NCBI RefSeq assembly: GCF_000429685.1
Contig: NZ_AUCI01000012.1
Location: 62,001-126,000 of the forward strand
Length of the DNA stretch: 64,000 nt
DNA from: Salibacterium aidingense DSM 18341
GTDB lineage: Bacteria > Bacillota > Bacilli > Bacillales > Marinococcaceae
Reading direction: 5' to 3'
Each line of letters begins with the position of its first letter. Positions within the stretch are counted from its first letter, which is position 1. The notes under the pieces are model-generated. The model saw only the letters and a program-made list of their open reading frames with translations, did no database searches and was not told where the DNA came from. Of this stretch, positions 24,978 through 32,870 are shown one piece after another. A program made the position numbers and the translations under genes.

Positions 24978-25622
24978 CTAGTTTCCGTATTTAACCTGCT
25001 CGGCATGTACTTCATGCATGGAGACAGAGGGTTGCTGTTGGTGTTTGCGGGCCTGTAGGCGTCCGATAACGGCAACACCCATGCCGGTTTTTAAGTCATT
25101 GGCAAGCCGCTCCGCATACGAACGCCAGGCGAGAACAGGGATATAATCGGTATCTGCTTTCTCCGCTCCTCTTGGCTTGTAGTCGCGCTCGACCACTACC
25201 ATAAACCGACAGACTGCAACGGAATCCGCCCCTACATAATGCAGTTCCGGATCCTTCGTAAGCCGACCGGTGAAAAATGCCTGGTTGATGTCTTTGGCCA
25301 AGCCGCGGTGATGCTGACCGAAGATGACGTCCTGAGCCATTACTTCGTGCCGGTTCATGTGAGCATCCTGCCGGACCATCGACTGCAGTCGTCCCGTCAC
25401 GGCACACTCCTGTCCACGCTGCAGGTTATTAGCGACTCTTTCGGCGTATTCCCGCCATACCAGGACGGGGATATAATCCACCTTCTTGCCCCCCTCGCTG
25501 GAAGCCTGATAGGGACGTTCACAGGCGATGGGAAATCGAACCATAGCAATGCTTTTTTCCGTATATCGTAGTTCCGGCGGAACGGTCAGTCGTCCGTGCA
25601 GAACAAAGCGGTTAATGTCCAT
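24978..25622 (-). CDS. tandem single-stranded DNA-binding protein (two OB folds)
   Basis: 214 residues with two SSB domains in one chain. Residues 1-105 open with INRFVLHGRLTVPPELRYTEKSIAMVRFPIACER and include VDYIPVLVWREYAERVANNLQRGQECAVTGRLQS. Residues 112-214 repeat the pattern with QAFFTGRLTKDPELHYVGADSVAVCRFMVVVER and TDYIPVLAWRSYAERLANDLKTGMGVAVIGRLQA. There is no acidic SSB tail (ends HAEQVKYGN). Usual bacterial SSBs have one OB fold and act as tetramers; this one would act as a dimer, as in Deinococcus-Thermus. AAGGAG lies 8 nt before the ATG, in an operon with the gene upstream. Confidence 0.85.
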   Translation of the reverse strand: MDINRFVLHGRLTVPPELRYTEKSIAMVRFPIACERPYQASSEGGKKVDYIPVLVWREYAERVANNLQRGQECAVTGRLQSMVRQDAHMNRHEVMAQDVIFGQHHRGLAKDINQAFFTGRLTKDPELHYVGADSVAVCRFMVVVERDYKPRGAEKADTDYIPVLAWRSYAERLANDLKTGMGVAVIGRLQARKHQQQPSVSMHEVHAEQVKYGN

Positions 25623-25624
25623 GG

Positions 25625-26371
25625 TTACTGCTCCTTTTCGATATATGCGATCACATCATCCAGGAAATGATAAGCATTGCGGATCTGCTCGGCCGCCCGC
25701 TGTTCCAAGACAGGAAAAAAAGCTCGTCCGTCTGTGGTGATCTGCCAGTACCGGCGGTGCCGGATCCGTGGATCGTCCCACGCTCCCTTAATTAGTGCTC
25801 CTTCTTCCGCTTCTTCCATCTGCAGCGCAAGTTTATAAACGTATGCTTTGGACGGCTGCCACCCGAACTTTCCAGCAATACTTTCCTGGATGTCAGCCAT
25901 CACAGCACTCTTTTTCTCGTGCAGCAAAACCCACAGCACGTAATACCTGAAGAGATCCATTGTTTTGATGATGGTACTAAAAAAAGAGCGATCCGCTCCT
26001 TCCAGTACTTCGATCGAACCAGGAGGCTTACCGTCTGCTGTGATATCATAATCTATCGCCGCAGCTACGCTCTGCACGGCACGCAGCCGCTCCAGCAAGG
26101 TCGGCTGGATGGACCGAAGCCACTTGCGGCCGTCATCGGATAGTGTAAGATAAGGCGTGTGGTGCTCCCGAAAGGCTTCCACCAGCCGGCGATCCCGCTG
26201 CATATTGGAAATGCTGGTGATAAAATAGCGTTGATTCGGCGGCTGCCGGTCCATAATACGGGCGGCGTGGTGCCAAAGCTGCTCCCGGCTGAAATGGTGA
26301 AAGTATAACAGCTTGGCGGTGACAGCCTCCATGACCAGCTTCCGTGATAATTCAATGGTTTCAGACTTCAT
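25625..26371 (-). CDS. hypothetical protein with winged-helix-like halves
   Basis: 248 residues. LLYFHHFSREQLWHHAARIMDRQPPNQRYFITSISNMQRDRRLVEAF and VMADIQESIAGKFGWQPSKAYVYKLALQMEEAEEGALIKGAW are both followed by short beta-hairpin-like wings (TPYLTLSDDGRKWL, RYWQITTDGRAFF), suggesting two winged helices. It is directly upstream of the tandem SSB gene and overlaps its ribosome site, so the two are co-expressed. A DNA-binding regulator or a replication accessory protein is plausible; family not recognised. Confidence 0.65.
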   Translation of the reverse strand: MKSETIELSRKLVMEAVTAKLLYFHHFSREQLWHHAARIMDRQPPNQRYFITSISNMQRDRRLVEAFREHHTPYLTLSDDGRKWLRSIQPTLLERLRAVQSVAAAIDYDITADGKPPGSIEVLEGADRSFFSTIIKTMDLFRYYVLWVLLHEKKSAVMADIQESIAGKFGWQPSKAYVYKLALQMEEAEEGALIKGAWDDPRIRHRRYWQITTDGRAFFPVLEQRAAEQIRNAYHFLDDVIAYIEKEQ

Positions 26372-26518
26372 GTTCGGTTGGACTCCTTTCGTTGATGTTG
26401 AGGGGGGAGTAGAATCCGTTCTACTAGAATCTTAAGAATTATTTAGTTATATTGCGGTATATGTGTATCAAACGGTATAATTTTAGGCATACATATTTCT
26501 TGAAATGGAGGTTTTTCA

Positions 26519-26776
26519 TTGAGTAATCAAGAGTACGTCAAAAACCGTATATCTTCTACAGATTATGAAACCGGTCAAACTACCTTAAGGGTAGAATTTG
26601 AAGGTGAAACACAGATGCCTGAATCGCATGATGACTTAAAAGTTGAAGCAGCATTGGCCTTATTGGAGTCTGTGGATGTAAAAAATTATATAGAAGCTGA
26701 CCTATATACAAAGGCAGAAGAAGATTACAACGAAATCATCGATGTGACTAAAGCCATATTTATGAAAGATATATAG
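26519..26776 (+). CDS. small acidic hypothetical protein
   Basis: 85 residues from a TTG 8 nt after GGAGG. The sequence is acidic (EDYNEIIDVTKAIFMKDI) without membrane segments or known motifs. A strong terminator follows, so it is a monocistronic unit. Confidence 0.6.
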   Translation: MSNQEYVKNRISSTDYETGQTTLRVEFEGETQMPESHDDLKVEAALALLESVDVKNYIEADLYTKAEEDYNEIIDVTKAIFMKDI

Positions 26777-26782
26777 ATTGTC

Positions 26783-26810
26783 AAAGAGGGACTCCCCCTC
26801 TTTTTTTATT
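26783..26810 (+). terminator. terminator of the 85-aa gene
   Basis: AAAGAGGG-actcc-CCCTCTTT with TTTTTTATT after it. Confidence 0.8.
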
Positions 26811-27160
26811 GTTAACTTTCTTACAATGATTATACTATACAGTCTACAAATATCATAGAGTTTTCTCTTCCGCAGTCCATCCGTTCCTTCCTCTTTCCCT
26901 TCCTTTTAACCATAATGATTCCAGCGTATTTATAGTTTTTCTCCGTAAGAATCTACTAGATACGTTGGCATTCCATAGGTAGGCCTGCCCGGGGGATAGA
27001 CCGCCGGATGAAAATGGTTAAAGGATGAAAGATGTCACAAAGTTAGGAGGAAGCAAACCGAGCGGAAGGGAGCATGGAGCATATTTTTATGTAATTAGTG
27101 GACTGTCTTTGTGTTACATGTTATGCTATCCATAACTTATTCAGAAAGGGGCTATTTGTC
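26811..27160. other. intergenic region without recognised features
   Basis: 350 bp. No gene, tRNA or repeat was recognised. It should contain the promoter of the 121-aa gene at 27161, but no clear -35/-10 pair was identified. Confidence 0.3.
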
Positions 27161-27526
27161 ATGGTTCAAGACAAGCAGCAGGCACGATGGAAAACTTATG
27201 CGGAGATGCAGCAGAAAGAGGAAGCGGTGGCAGCCGAAGACCAGCAGAAGCGGAAGGCATTGCACCAATGGTTGGTCGACGAAGCGTTATCCCTGCTTCA
27301 TAAGGAGAGGGATCCGGAAGCGGTGTATGTGACCGATGAGAAGAATAATATCTGGGATAGAAATACCTTGAAGGTGATCGGCCGGAATACGCATGCCGCA
27401 ACGTTGATCGATGCTGCTTATATCGTGCTGTATGGCACATTAGAGAATTGGTCGGCGGAAAAGGCCGAAGAATTACGTTTGCAACAGCTGACCGTTCCGC
27501 TTTTTGAGGAACCTGTTCAAGAATGA
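27161..27526 (+). CDS. small charged hypothetical protein
   Basis: 121 residues from the ATG at 27161, 9 nt after GAAAGGGG; a longer frame to 27098 lacks a ribosome site. The N-terminus is a charged Gln-rich helix (KTYAEMQQKEEAVAAEDQQKRKALHQWLVDEALSLLHKE). The rest includes DRNTLKVIGRNTHAATLIDAAYIVLYGTLENW. No family known. A decayed copy seems to lie at 32187, and both copies are followed by the same hairpin element. Confidence 0.6.
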   Translation: MVQDKQQARWKTYAEMQQKEEAVAAEDQQKRKALHQWLVDEALSLLHKERDPEAVYVTDEKNNIWDRNTLKVIGRNTHAATLIDAAYIVLYGTLENWSAEKAEELRLQQLTVPLFEEPVQE

Positions 27527-27612
27527 AAAAGGTGAAGGGGGGATTGATCAATTCCTATCAGAAATATTGGGAGGGCATTGTTTATGATAGATCAGTAGAA
27601 GTTGCCGGTATA

Positions 27613-27652
27613 AGTGAATGAGAAAGGGTAGAGGCATTTTACCTACTCTTTC
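27613..27652 (+). repeat. copy 1 of a conserved hairpin element (GGCAT loop)
   Basis: A 40-nt segment that recurs at 32293-32332. The hairpin stem G-G-G-T-A-G-A / T-T-T-A-C-C-T encloses a GGCAT loop. Against the second copy two base pairs differ by compensatory changes (T-A to G-C and A-T to T-A), so the RNA fold itself seems conserved. It lies between the 121-aa gene and the ribosome site of the next gene. Confidence 0.5.
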
Positions 27653-27676
27653 AAAAGAAAGGAAAGGGATCCATTT

Positions 27677-28189
27677 ATGGATATATGTAGAGAATTTATA
27701 CGTTTAGGCTTGGTGTTTGGATACTTACTATTTTGTGTAGTAGGTTTCGTCTATGGTGAGGAGGGATTATTACTCGCCTTTGGCTTCCTTATTGTCTTGA
27801 ATCTCCTGGTTATAATTTTTTTTGTTACCCCATTTCAAGTACACAAAGCATTGTTTTTTGGAATAAACAGTGACTTTGCAAAAAGGAAGGTGTACGGAGC
27901 TAGAGGAACGTATCATGTACGTATACGCTCTATTATTGATGACAGGCACAAAAAGCGTTACCTGGAACTATACCAACCAGTGACTTACAATATAATAAAA
28001 ACTGTCGATATTACGAATAAGGATGAGACCCAACCAGTTAAAAGCGTAAGAAATGTCGTACAGGAGTATGAAGAAGAACTTCGTCAATTAGAAGAGGTCA
28101 ACATGCAAAAAAAATGGAAAAAGCAAGCTGTCAAATGGGATCAGAAACATTGGGATGGAAATGTTTATAATGGGGATCTCGATATGTGA
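27677..28189 (+). CDS. membrane-anchored hypothetical protein
   Basis: 170 residues. Two N-terminal membrane spans (about 8-28 and 32-52) are followed by a basic soluble domain (HVRIRSIIDDRHKKRYLELYQPVTYNIIKTVDITNKDE) and a charged helix (VQEYEEELRQLEEVNMQKKWKKQAVKWDQKHW). GGAAAGGG lies upstream of the ATG. No family recognised. Confidence 0.6.
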   Translation: MDICREFIRLGLVFGYLLFCVVGFVYGEEGLLLAFGFLIVLNLLVIIFFVTPFQVHKALFFGINSDFAKRKVYGARGTYHVRIRSIIDDRHKKRYLELYQPVTYNIIKTVDITNKDETQPVKSVRNVVQEYEEELRQLEEVNMQKKWKKQAVKWDQKHWDGNVYNGDLDM

Positions 28190-28223
28190 TTCTTGCTTCT
28201 ACCTACAATAAGGATTTCTTGAC

Positions 28224-28307
28224 ATGATGGTTCTATATTTTATCGTTTACTTTGCTGCAGTGATCTTACAGATAGCAGGGTTTCTCGCCCTGCTTTCATA
28301 TACGTAA
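28224..28307 (+). CDS. possible 27-residue hydrophobic peptide
   Basis: ATGATG-initiated frame encoding MMVLYFIVYFAAVILQIAGF and LLSYT after it, a single membrane helix. AAGG lies about 10 nt upstream. The last codons overlap a strong hairpin (GCAGGG-tttctcg-CCCTGC, 28275-28294). It could be a small membrane or toxin peptide, or chance. Confidence 0.3.
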   Translation: MMVLYFIVYFAAVILQIAGFLALLSYT

Positions 28308-28487
28308 TGTCAAGCGGACACAAAAGTCTGTTTGACGTGGTCATAAAAGTAGTGCATTTATTTGTGCTCACTTTATACTTAAACCTTATCCTTATAAAAC
28401 ATTCAATTAACTCGCTCAAATAAATGTATGGTATCCTGACAGTATGTAAAATAGGATATATTCATAGTTATATAAAAGGAGCGTCCT

Positions 28488-29411
28488 ATGGGCGAATTGA
28501 TATTTCTTTTAGTCATCACATATCTTATTGGGTGGTCATTATTTTGGAGTTTCAAAAATGGCAAGAAATTCTATCATTATTTGCTAGAGGCACACAAAGA
28601 CAAAAAAGATTTTTGTCCCCATGGTATTTCTAAGGGGGCTTCAGAAAATAAATGTATAAAGTGTACAAAAAAGAAAGAAAGAATACTTCAAAAACAGAAA
28701 ATAAAAGAAAATTCCGAACAATTATACCAAGAAGAAATGAAAAAGTTGTTAAAACAAATGAGAAAAAGCACTAAATATCTCCAAAGTCTCTCTCCGCAAG
28801 ACTTTGAAAATGTAGTAAGCGATATGTTTAGAGAACTAGGATATACTGTCAACCAAACTCCTTACATCAATGATGGAGGAAAAGACGCTATTGCCTGGAA
28901 AAATCAAAAAAAGTACCTTTTTGAATATAAAAGACACCATCAAAACAATACAATCGGCCGCCCTATGCTTCAAAAATTTTATGCTGCTATGATAGAAGAA
29001 GGTACAGACAAAGGTTTTTTTATTACTACAAGCCGTTTTACACCATCAGCTATTAATTATAGCGCAAAATATAACATCACCTTAATAGACGGCCACCGGT
29101 TAAGAGAACTGTTTGAAAAGGTCTATCCTTCTTCAAAAAATCAGAGCTATCAAGTAATGTGTGAACAATGTGGTGATATTGTCTTCTTTACGAAACTTGC
29201 TCACACAGAGCACACGCGATGTAAAAACAACCATATAGTCTATTGCAATATCACTCCACCCTCTCTTCTAAATAAAAAGGTACAATCCATTAGACAATGT
29301 CCATTATGCGGTTACAAATTAAAACGAAGAAGGGGGCGATATGGAAGCTTCTATGGTTGTGTGCGATATCCTCTTTGTCGCTATACTGAAAAGTCAAACA
29401 ACAGCAGTTAA
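28488..29411 (+). CDS. membrane-anchored Mrr-like restriction endonuclease with zinc ribbon
   Basis: 307 residues; AAAAGGAG 6 nt before the ATG. A membrane span (residues 4-22) is followed by a CPHG...CIKC cluster and a coiled region. The Mrr_cat (PD-(D/E)xK) domain spans about 103-212: LSPQDFENVVSDMFRELGYTVNQTPYINDGGKDAIAW has the catalytic Asp in GGKD, and YLFEYKRH holds the ExK pair; SRFTPSAINYS and ITLIDGHRL complete the fold. The C-terminus ends with a topoisomerase-type zinc ribbon (CPLCGYKLKRRRG, CVRYPLCRYT). Such enzymes cut foreign or modified DNA; membrane tethering is known in some. No methylase is adjacent. Confidence 0.82.
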   Translation: MGELIFLLVITYLIGWSLFWSFKNGKKFYHYLLEAHKDKKDFCPHGISKGASENKCIKCTKKKERILQKQKIKENSEQLYQEEMKKLLKQMRKSTKYLQSLSPQDFENVVSDMFRELGYTVNQTPYINDGGKDAIAWKNQKKYLFEYKRHHQNNTIGRPMLQKFYAAMIEEGTDKGFFITTSRFTPSAINYSAKYNITLIDGHRLRELFEKVYPSSKNQSYQVMCEQCGDIVFFTKLAHTEHTRCKNNHIVYCNITPPSLLNKKVQSIRQCPLCGYKLKRRRGRYGSFYGCVRYPLCRYTEKSNNSS

Positions 29412-29525
29412 GGTAATGGTAAGCAAGACTTCGAAAAAAGCATTTACTCGTTAAACACGAAGCTTCATTTTATACTACCATTCGTTTTTAAATGCCGAAC
29501 TTCTGAAATCAGGAGGACTCCTTCA

Positions 29526-30218
29526 GTGATTTATCAGGACCAGAATAATCAAGAACAGACACCCACCAAACCGCTGCTTCTTTTAGACACAGGGGACTAT
29601 AAACAAAAAGCTAATAGATTTGCGGTAAGTATCGCTTACGGCATGACAACCCTTAATTTCGAAAAAGCGGAGCGTTTGTACCCAAAACGCTGCATCCTCT
29701 ATTACATCCAGGATACCGCAGAGAATATAATTTTCCACCTGCCCCATCTTCATCAAAACATCTGGCAAATTATCGTTAATTTACCCCTAGAGCAAAAACC
29801 ATTAAAAAAATTTTTATTATACAGCCATGCACTAGTTTACAACAATACAGATCAGCAATCATGGTTGAACCATTTAAAGCTTGCCTATGATTTAAATTAT
29901 TATATTCACCCTGTCTTTCATACCACTGTTTTAAAAGAATTTTCTTGTTTAGAAAATGGATCTCCTATTTCCGGGAAAAGAGAAATTAACGTGAATACAT
30001 TGAAAGCTTCTAAATACTTAACTAGAGCAGAAGTACGAGTCCTATCAGCATTGGCTGAGGGGAAATCGAATCAAGCAATTGCCGACACTTTAGGCGTTCA
30101 TGAAAACACAATCAACAATCAAATGGCCAAAATACATAAAAAATTGCAGGTAACATCAAAAATGGAAATTATACGAAAATGCTTCCAATGCGGTATTTTT
30201 GTATTAACTTATAAATAA
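29526..30218 (+). CDS. LuxR-type HTH transcription regulator
   Basis: 230 residues from a GTG, 9 nt after AGGAGG. The C-terminal 60 residues are a GerE/LuxR HTH: LTRAEVRVLSALAEGKSNQAIADTLGVHENTINNQMAKIHKKLQVTSKMEIIRKC. The N-terminal 165 residues contain no receiver Asp pocket or known sensor domain. It precedes the SRAP gene by 50 bp and may control it. Confidence 0.8.
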   Translation: MIYQDQNNQEQTPTKPLLLLDTGDYKQKANRFAVSIAYGMTTLNFEKAERLYPKRCILYYIQDTAENIIFHLPHLHQNIWQIIVNLPLEQKPLKKFLLYSHALVYNNTDQQSWLNHLKLAYDLNYYIHPVFHTTVLKEFSCLENGSPISGKREINVNTLKASKYLTRAEVRVLSALAEGKSNQAIADTLGVHENTINNQMAKIHKKLQVTSKMEIIRKCFQCGIFVLTYK

Positions 30219-30268
30219 AACAGCCATGTGGCAGGCTACTTAGTATATATAAAAGGAGAATGAACTTT

Positions 30269-30937
30269 ATGTGTGGACGTTTTACCTTAACGCTTTCTCT
30301 TAACGACATACAAGAGCGGTTTTCGATTCAAGCAACGACTATTACTGACTATCAGCCTGATTACAATGTCTCTCCGGGAACAGCCATTGCTGCGATAATT
30401 TCAGATGGAACAAAAAATAGATTAGGGACTCTTAAATGGGGATTAGTTCCATTTTGGGCAGACGATCCTAAGATTGGCTATAAAATGATTAATGCCCGCT
30501 CCGAAACCGCTCCAACGAAAAATAGTTTTAAACGGCCGCTTCAGCAGCAGCGTTGTATCATCCCGGCCGACAGTTTTTATGAATGGACCACAGAGAAAGG
30601 AAAGAAACAGCCCTATCGCATTTACCTAAAGGATCAAAAAGCCTTTGGATTAGCCGGCTTATGGGAGAAGTGGGAAGGCGACCGTGACACCTTATACACT
30701 TGCACCATCCTAACCACAGCTGCCAATACGTTCATGAAAAAACTGCACGACAGAATGCCAATTATCCTAACCCAAGAACGGGAATCTTTATGGCTGGACC
30801 CATCCATCCAGGACACCGACACCATTCAGGCCTGTATGACAGCTGTAGATGGGGATAGAATGACGGCGTATCCGGTCAGCACCGATGTAAACAGCCCGAA
30901 CAATCAAGGTGCAACGTTGATTGAACCAATTTATTAG
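30269..30937 (+). CDS. SRAP-family abasic-site DNA-protein crosslink protein (YedK/HMCES-like)
   Basis: 222 residues. I choose the ATG at 30269, not 30260, because the catalytic residue must be Cys2 once Met is removed: MCGRFTLTLSLNDIQERF. Further active-site segments are YNVSPG, KMINARSETAPTKNSF, RCIIPADSFYEW (Glu) and KKLHDRMPIIL (His). SRAP proteins link covalently to abasic sites in single-stranded DNA and protect them. Plasmids and phages often carry copies. AGGAG stands 9 nt upstream. It belongs with the other repair genes of this window. Confidence 0.93.
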   Translation: MCGRFTLTLSLNDIQERFSIQATTITDYQPDYNVSPGTAIAAIISDGTKNRLGTLKWGLVPFWADDPKIGYKMINARSETAPTKNSFKRPLQQQRCIIPADSFYEWTTEKGKKQPYRIYLKDQKAFGLAGLWEKWEGDRDTLYTCTILTTAANTFMKKLHDRMPIILTQERESLWLDPSIQDTDTIQACMTAVDGDRMTAYPVSTDVNSPNNQGATLIEPIY

Positions 30938-31013
30938 TATCTATGGTAAAATAAGAGGAACGGGAACCATCGTTATTAATATCAACAGTGTCATGAATAG
31001 GAAGGAATAGAGT

Positions 31014-31772
31014 ATGCAATTAAGAGGCGGCATGGCTGGCATAAATTCGGTCTCCTTTATTTCAGACCATTATTCAGCAACAACGGTTAATGAAAAAAAC
31101 AGCTCCATTGTATATATTATGGAAACAGAAAACACGCCCCGTTTCATCCAAGCATTAAAGCAGTGGCCATTTATTCGAGCATATGCTCTTTTCATTCATA
31201 TGTTCATCGTCAAAAAACAGTTGGCACTGATCATGCTTCTCCTATTTGGAATATTGACCATGTTGAACGCAGCTCTGGATGATACCACTGTTAATAGTGT
31301 TCTTCACTCGGTGTCCATCCACCCGCTGCTTTTTTGTGCTATGGTCGTGGGATCCGCAGGTATTTTGATACGTTTTACGCCGATCGGAAAGTATCATGCA
31401 GCTGAGCATATGGCTGCTAATGCCTACGAACATTCCGGTGATATGAAACTTGAAAACGTCAAACGGCATTCCCGTGTCCATTCTCATTGCGGCACCAATA
31501 TTGTTATGATCTTTTTTGTGACATTCACCCTTTTGTATGGTATTTTTGGATACAATCCAGGAACGATCTTTCTAGCTTGGGGCATCGCTTACGAATTAAA
31601 GGAGAACGAGGAACGTATCCCCTATCTCATGAGACCATTAATGTATCTTGGTTATGCCACTCAATACGTCCTATTCACATCAAAACCAAAGGATAAGCAC
31701 GTGGAAGCTGCCATAAAAACAATTTCTTCTTTAGAGAAAGAAGAAAATAGCTACGTTCAACAACTTGGATGA
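31014..31772 (+). CDS. DUF1385/YqhQ-like membrane protein, copy 1
   Basis: 252 residues. The start MQLRGGMAGINSVSFISDHYSATTVNEKN matches the GGQAVIEGVM-type opening of YqhQ. KQWPFIRAYALFIHMF matches KLPFIRG. The signature PIGKYHAAEHMAANAYEHSGDMKLENVKRHSRVHSHCGTN carries the conserved His/Glu/Cys set of a predicted metal-binding membrane enzyme. Three or four membrane spans are visible (about 65-85, 98-116, 160-190). Function unknown in the family. A second copy lies at 32871 just before cas12f. Confidence 0.78.
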   Translation: MQLRGGMAGINSVSFISDHYSATTVNEKNSSIVYIMETENTPRFIQALKQWPFIRAYALFIHMFIVKKQLALIMLLLFGILTMLNAALDDTTVNSVLHSVSIHPLLFCAMVVGSAGILIRFTPIGKYHAAEHMAANAYEHSGDMKLENVKRHSRVHSHCGTNIVMIFFVTFTLLYGIFGYNPGTIFLAWGIAYELKENEERIPYLMRPLMYLGYATQYVLFTSKPKDKHVEAAIKTISSLEKEENSYVQQLG

Positions 31773-31840
31773 TATATGGAAAAATTTAGAGCCCGATTTA
31801 TTGTTTTTGATGTTTTCGTCATAATATGGTACAGTTAGAA

Positions 31841-31985
31841 TATAATAAAAGGCAGGGACAGCGGTGAACTGCCCCTACCTCTTTAAAGATGCGAACGGCC
31901 CTTCAAAGAGGGCAACATTTTAAAAGCGGTATTAAAAACCCCATCCTTTTTAGAGTTGCGCCTCTAATTTAAGGATGGGGTTTTA
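31841..31985 (+). ncRNA. candidate antitoxin RNA of a type I toxin-antitoxin locus
   Basis: A TATAAT (31841-31846) is followed by a GC-rich segment with two hairpins (GGCAG...CTGCC and CTCTTT...AAAGAG). A terminator follows: AACCCCATCCTT, loop, AAGGATGGGGTTTT (about 31938-31985). No ORF. The RNA would overlap and be complementary to the 3-prime end of the toxin mRNA on the minus strand, as in TxpA/RatA-type systems. The -35 is weak. Confidence 0.5.
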
Positions 31986-32051
31986 CTTGTTATCTGATAC
32001 CATGATAAGCAATACAGTTAGTATTATCATGATGATTTGATAATCAGACAT
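31983..32051 (-). CDS. 22-residue hydrophobic type I toxin (TxpA/holin-like toxin type)
   Basis: MSDYQIIMIILTVLLIMVSD plus NK: a single membrane helix with a short polar tail. The ribosome site AAAGGGGGTGG is extreme and is locked in a hairpin with ACCACTCCCC (32055-32080), the usual device in type I toxin mRNAs. A TATAAT (32121-32126) on the minus strand places transcription about 65 nt upstream. A convergent RNA (31841-31985) overlaps the 3-prime end. Length, helix and RBS fit the putative holin-like toxin family common in Bacilli. Confidence 0.68.
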   Translation of the reverse strand: MSDYQIIMIILTVLLIMVSDNK

Positions 32052-32186
32052 AGCACCACCCCCTTTCTACGGGGAGTGGTTGCCCATCCTTAAAGGGAAA
32101 TCCCGTTGCATCTAAAATCTATTATACCATGAAAATACTTCTATTTGTTGTTATAAGAGGAATTTTTTAGAGAGTAGAGAGTGTTG

Positions 32187-32332
32187 ATGGTGCAAGATGA
32201 GCGGCCGCTTCTGGACGACCGCCAGAAACGGCGGAAGAACTCCGTTTGAAAAAAGCAGCGTTTTCTCCTGGTCAAAGACAGTACATAGCATGAGTGAATG
32301 AGAATGGGGAGTGGCATATTCCCTTCTCTTTC
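32187..32332 (+). pseudogene. decayed copy of the 27161 gene end plus hairpin element copy 2
   Basis: ATG at 32187 starts MVQDERPLLDDRQKRRKNSV and stops at 32249; this recalls MVQD...AAEDQQKRKAL of the 121-aa protein with an internal deletion. Fifty bases later the hairpin element (32293-32332) is 80 percent or more identical to 27613-27652. The match of both parts in the same order suggests a duplicated and eroded segment. Confidence 0.4.
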
Positions 32333-32396
32333 AAACATTCGAAGAAAAGAAAGGGAGATTTGGCACGTTAAGCGTGTTGATCATGTCGCAAAAGAA

Positions 32397-32430
32397 ATAG
32401 ACCGCTCCTCGATTAAGGTGTGCGGTCTAT
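32397..32430 (-). terminator. terminator of the small lipoprotein gene
   Basis: ATAGACCGC and GCGGTCTAT form a perfect 9-bp stem; TTCTTTT follows on the minus strand. Two related 21-nt direct repeats (TCGATTAAGGTGTGCGGTCTA and its variant at about 32434-32454) overlap it. Confidence 0.55.
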
Positions 32431-32487
32431 CCCTCGGCTAAGGTGTGCTGTCTACTCCCGTAACTGAACCGGGAAAGCCCTCCGCTC

Positions 32488-32622
32488 TTAAAGCGGCTGT
32501 TGTACAGGACCGTGGTGTTCCAGCACCTGCGGTCTAAATAAATTATACCACAGGAAGCACAAAGAATTACAACCAAGCAATACCATTACCATAATAACGA
32601 AACTTCCTATAATTTTTTTCAT
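32488..32622 (-). CDS. small lipoprotein-like peptide (44 residues)
   Basis: Starts MKKIIGSFVIMVMVLLGCNS, a lipoprotein signal peptide with lipobox VLLGC, then 26 residues ending in HHGPVQQPL. AGGGGAGAG lies just before the ATG. The DNA of its C-terminal half forms a hairpin (GACCG..CGGTC, about 32506-32536). It may be a membrane peptide; function unknown. Confidence 0.45.
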   Translation of the reverse strand: MKKIIGSFVIMVMVLLGCNSLCFLWYNLFRPQVLEHHGPVQQPL

Positions 32623-32870
32623 ACTCTCCCCTTTGAGGTTGCATAATCCTAATATTTCTGCCAAAGTATACCCTAAAAATCTCCATTCTCTTAATTATCC
32701 CTATGGGGTACCTCAGCTTGACCACTGGTTCTATGTACTTATCAAATATATCGGAAAGAAAAGAATGAATTAAAATATGACATCGTTCTAGGACCACCGT
32801 TATGGTAAAATGATGGAAAAGAGTAGTTGTTTGTCATTTCATCCGTAGAAGTAGAAGGCAGGTTCATAAT

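Noticed and set aside
32141-32338. 65-codon minus-strand reading frame
   Set aside because: It overlaps the conserved hairpin element and a decayed gene copy on the other strand, with no ribosome site.
32567-32797. 76-codon minus-strand reading frame
   Set aside because: The better-supported reading in this area is the small lipoprotein frame 32488-32622, which has a ribosome site and lipobox.
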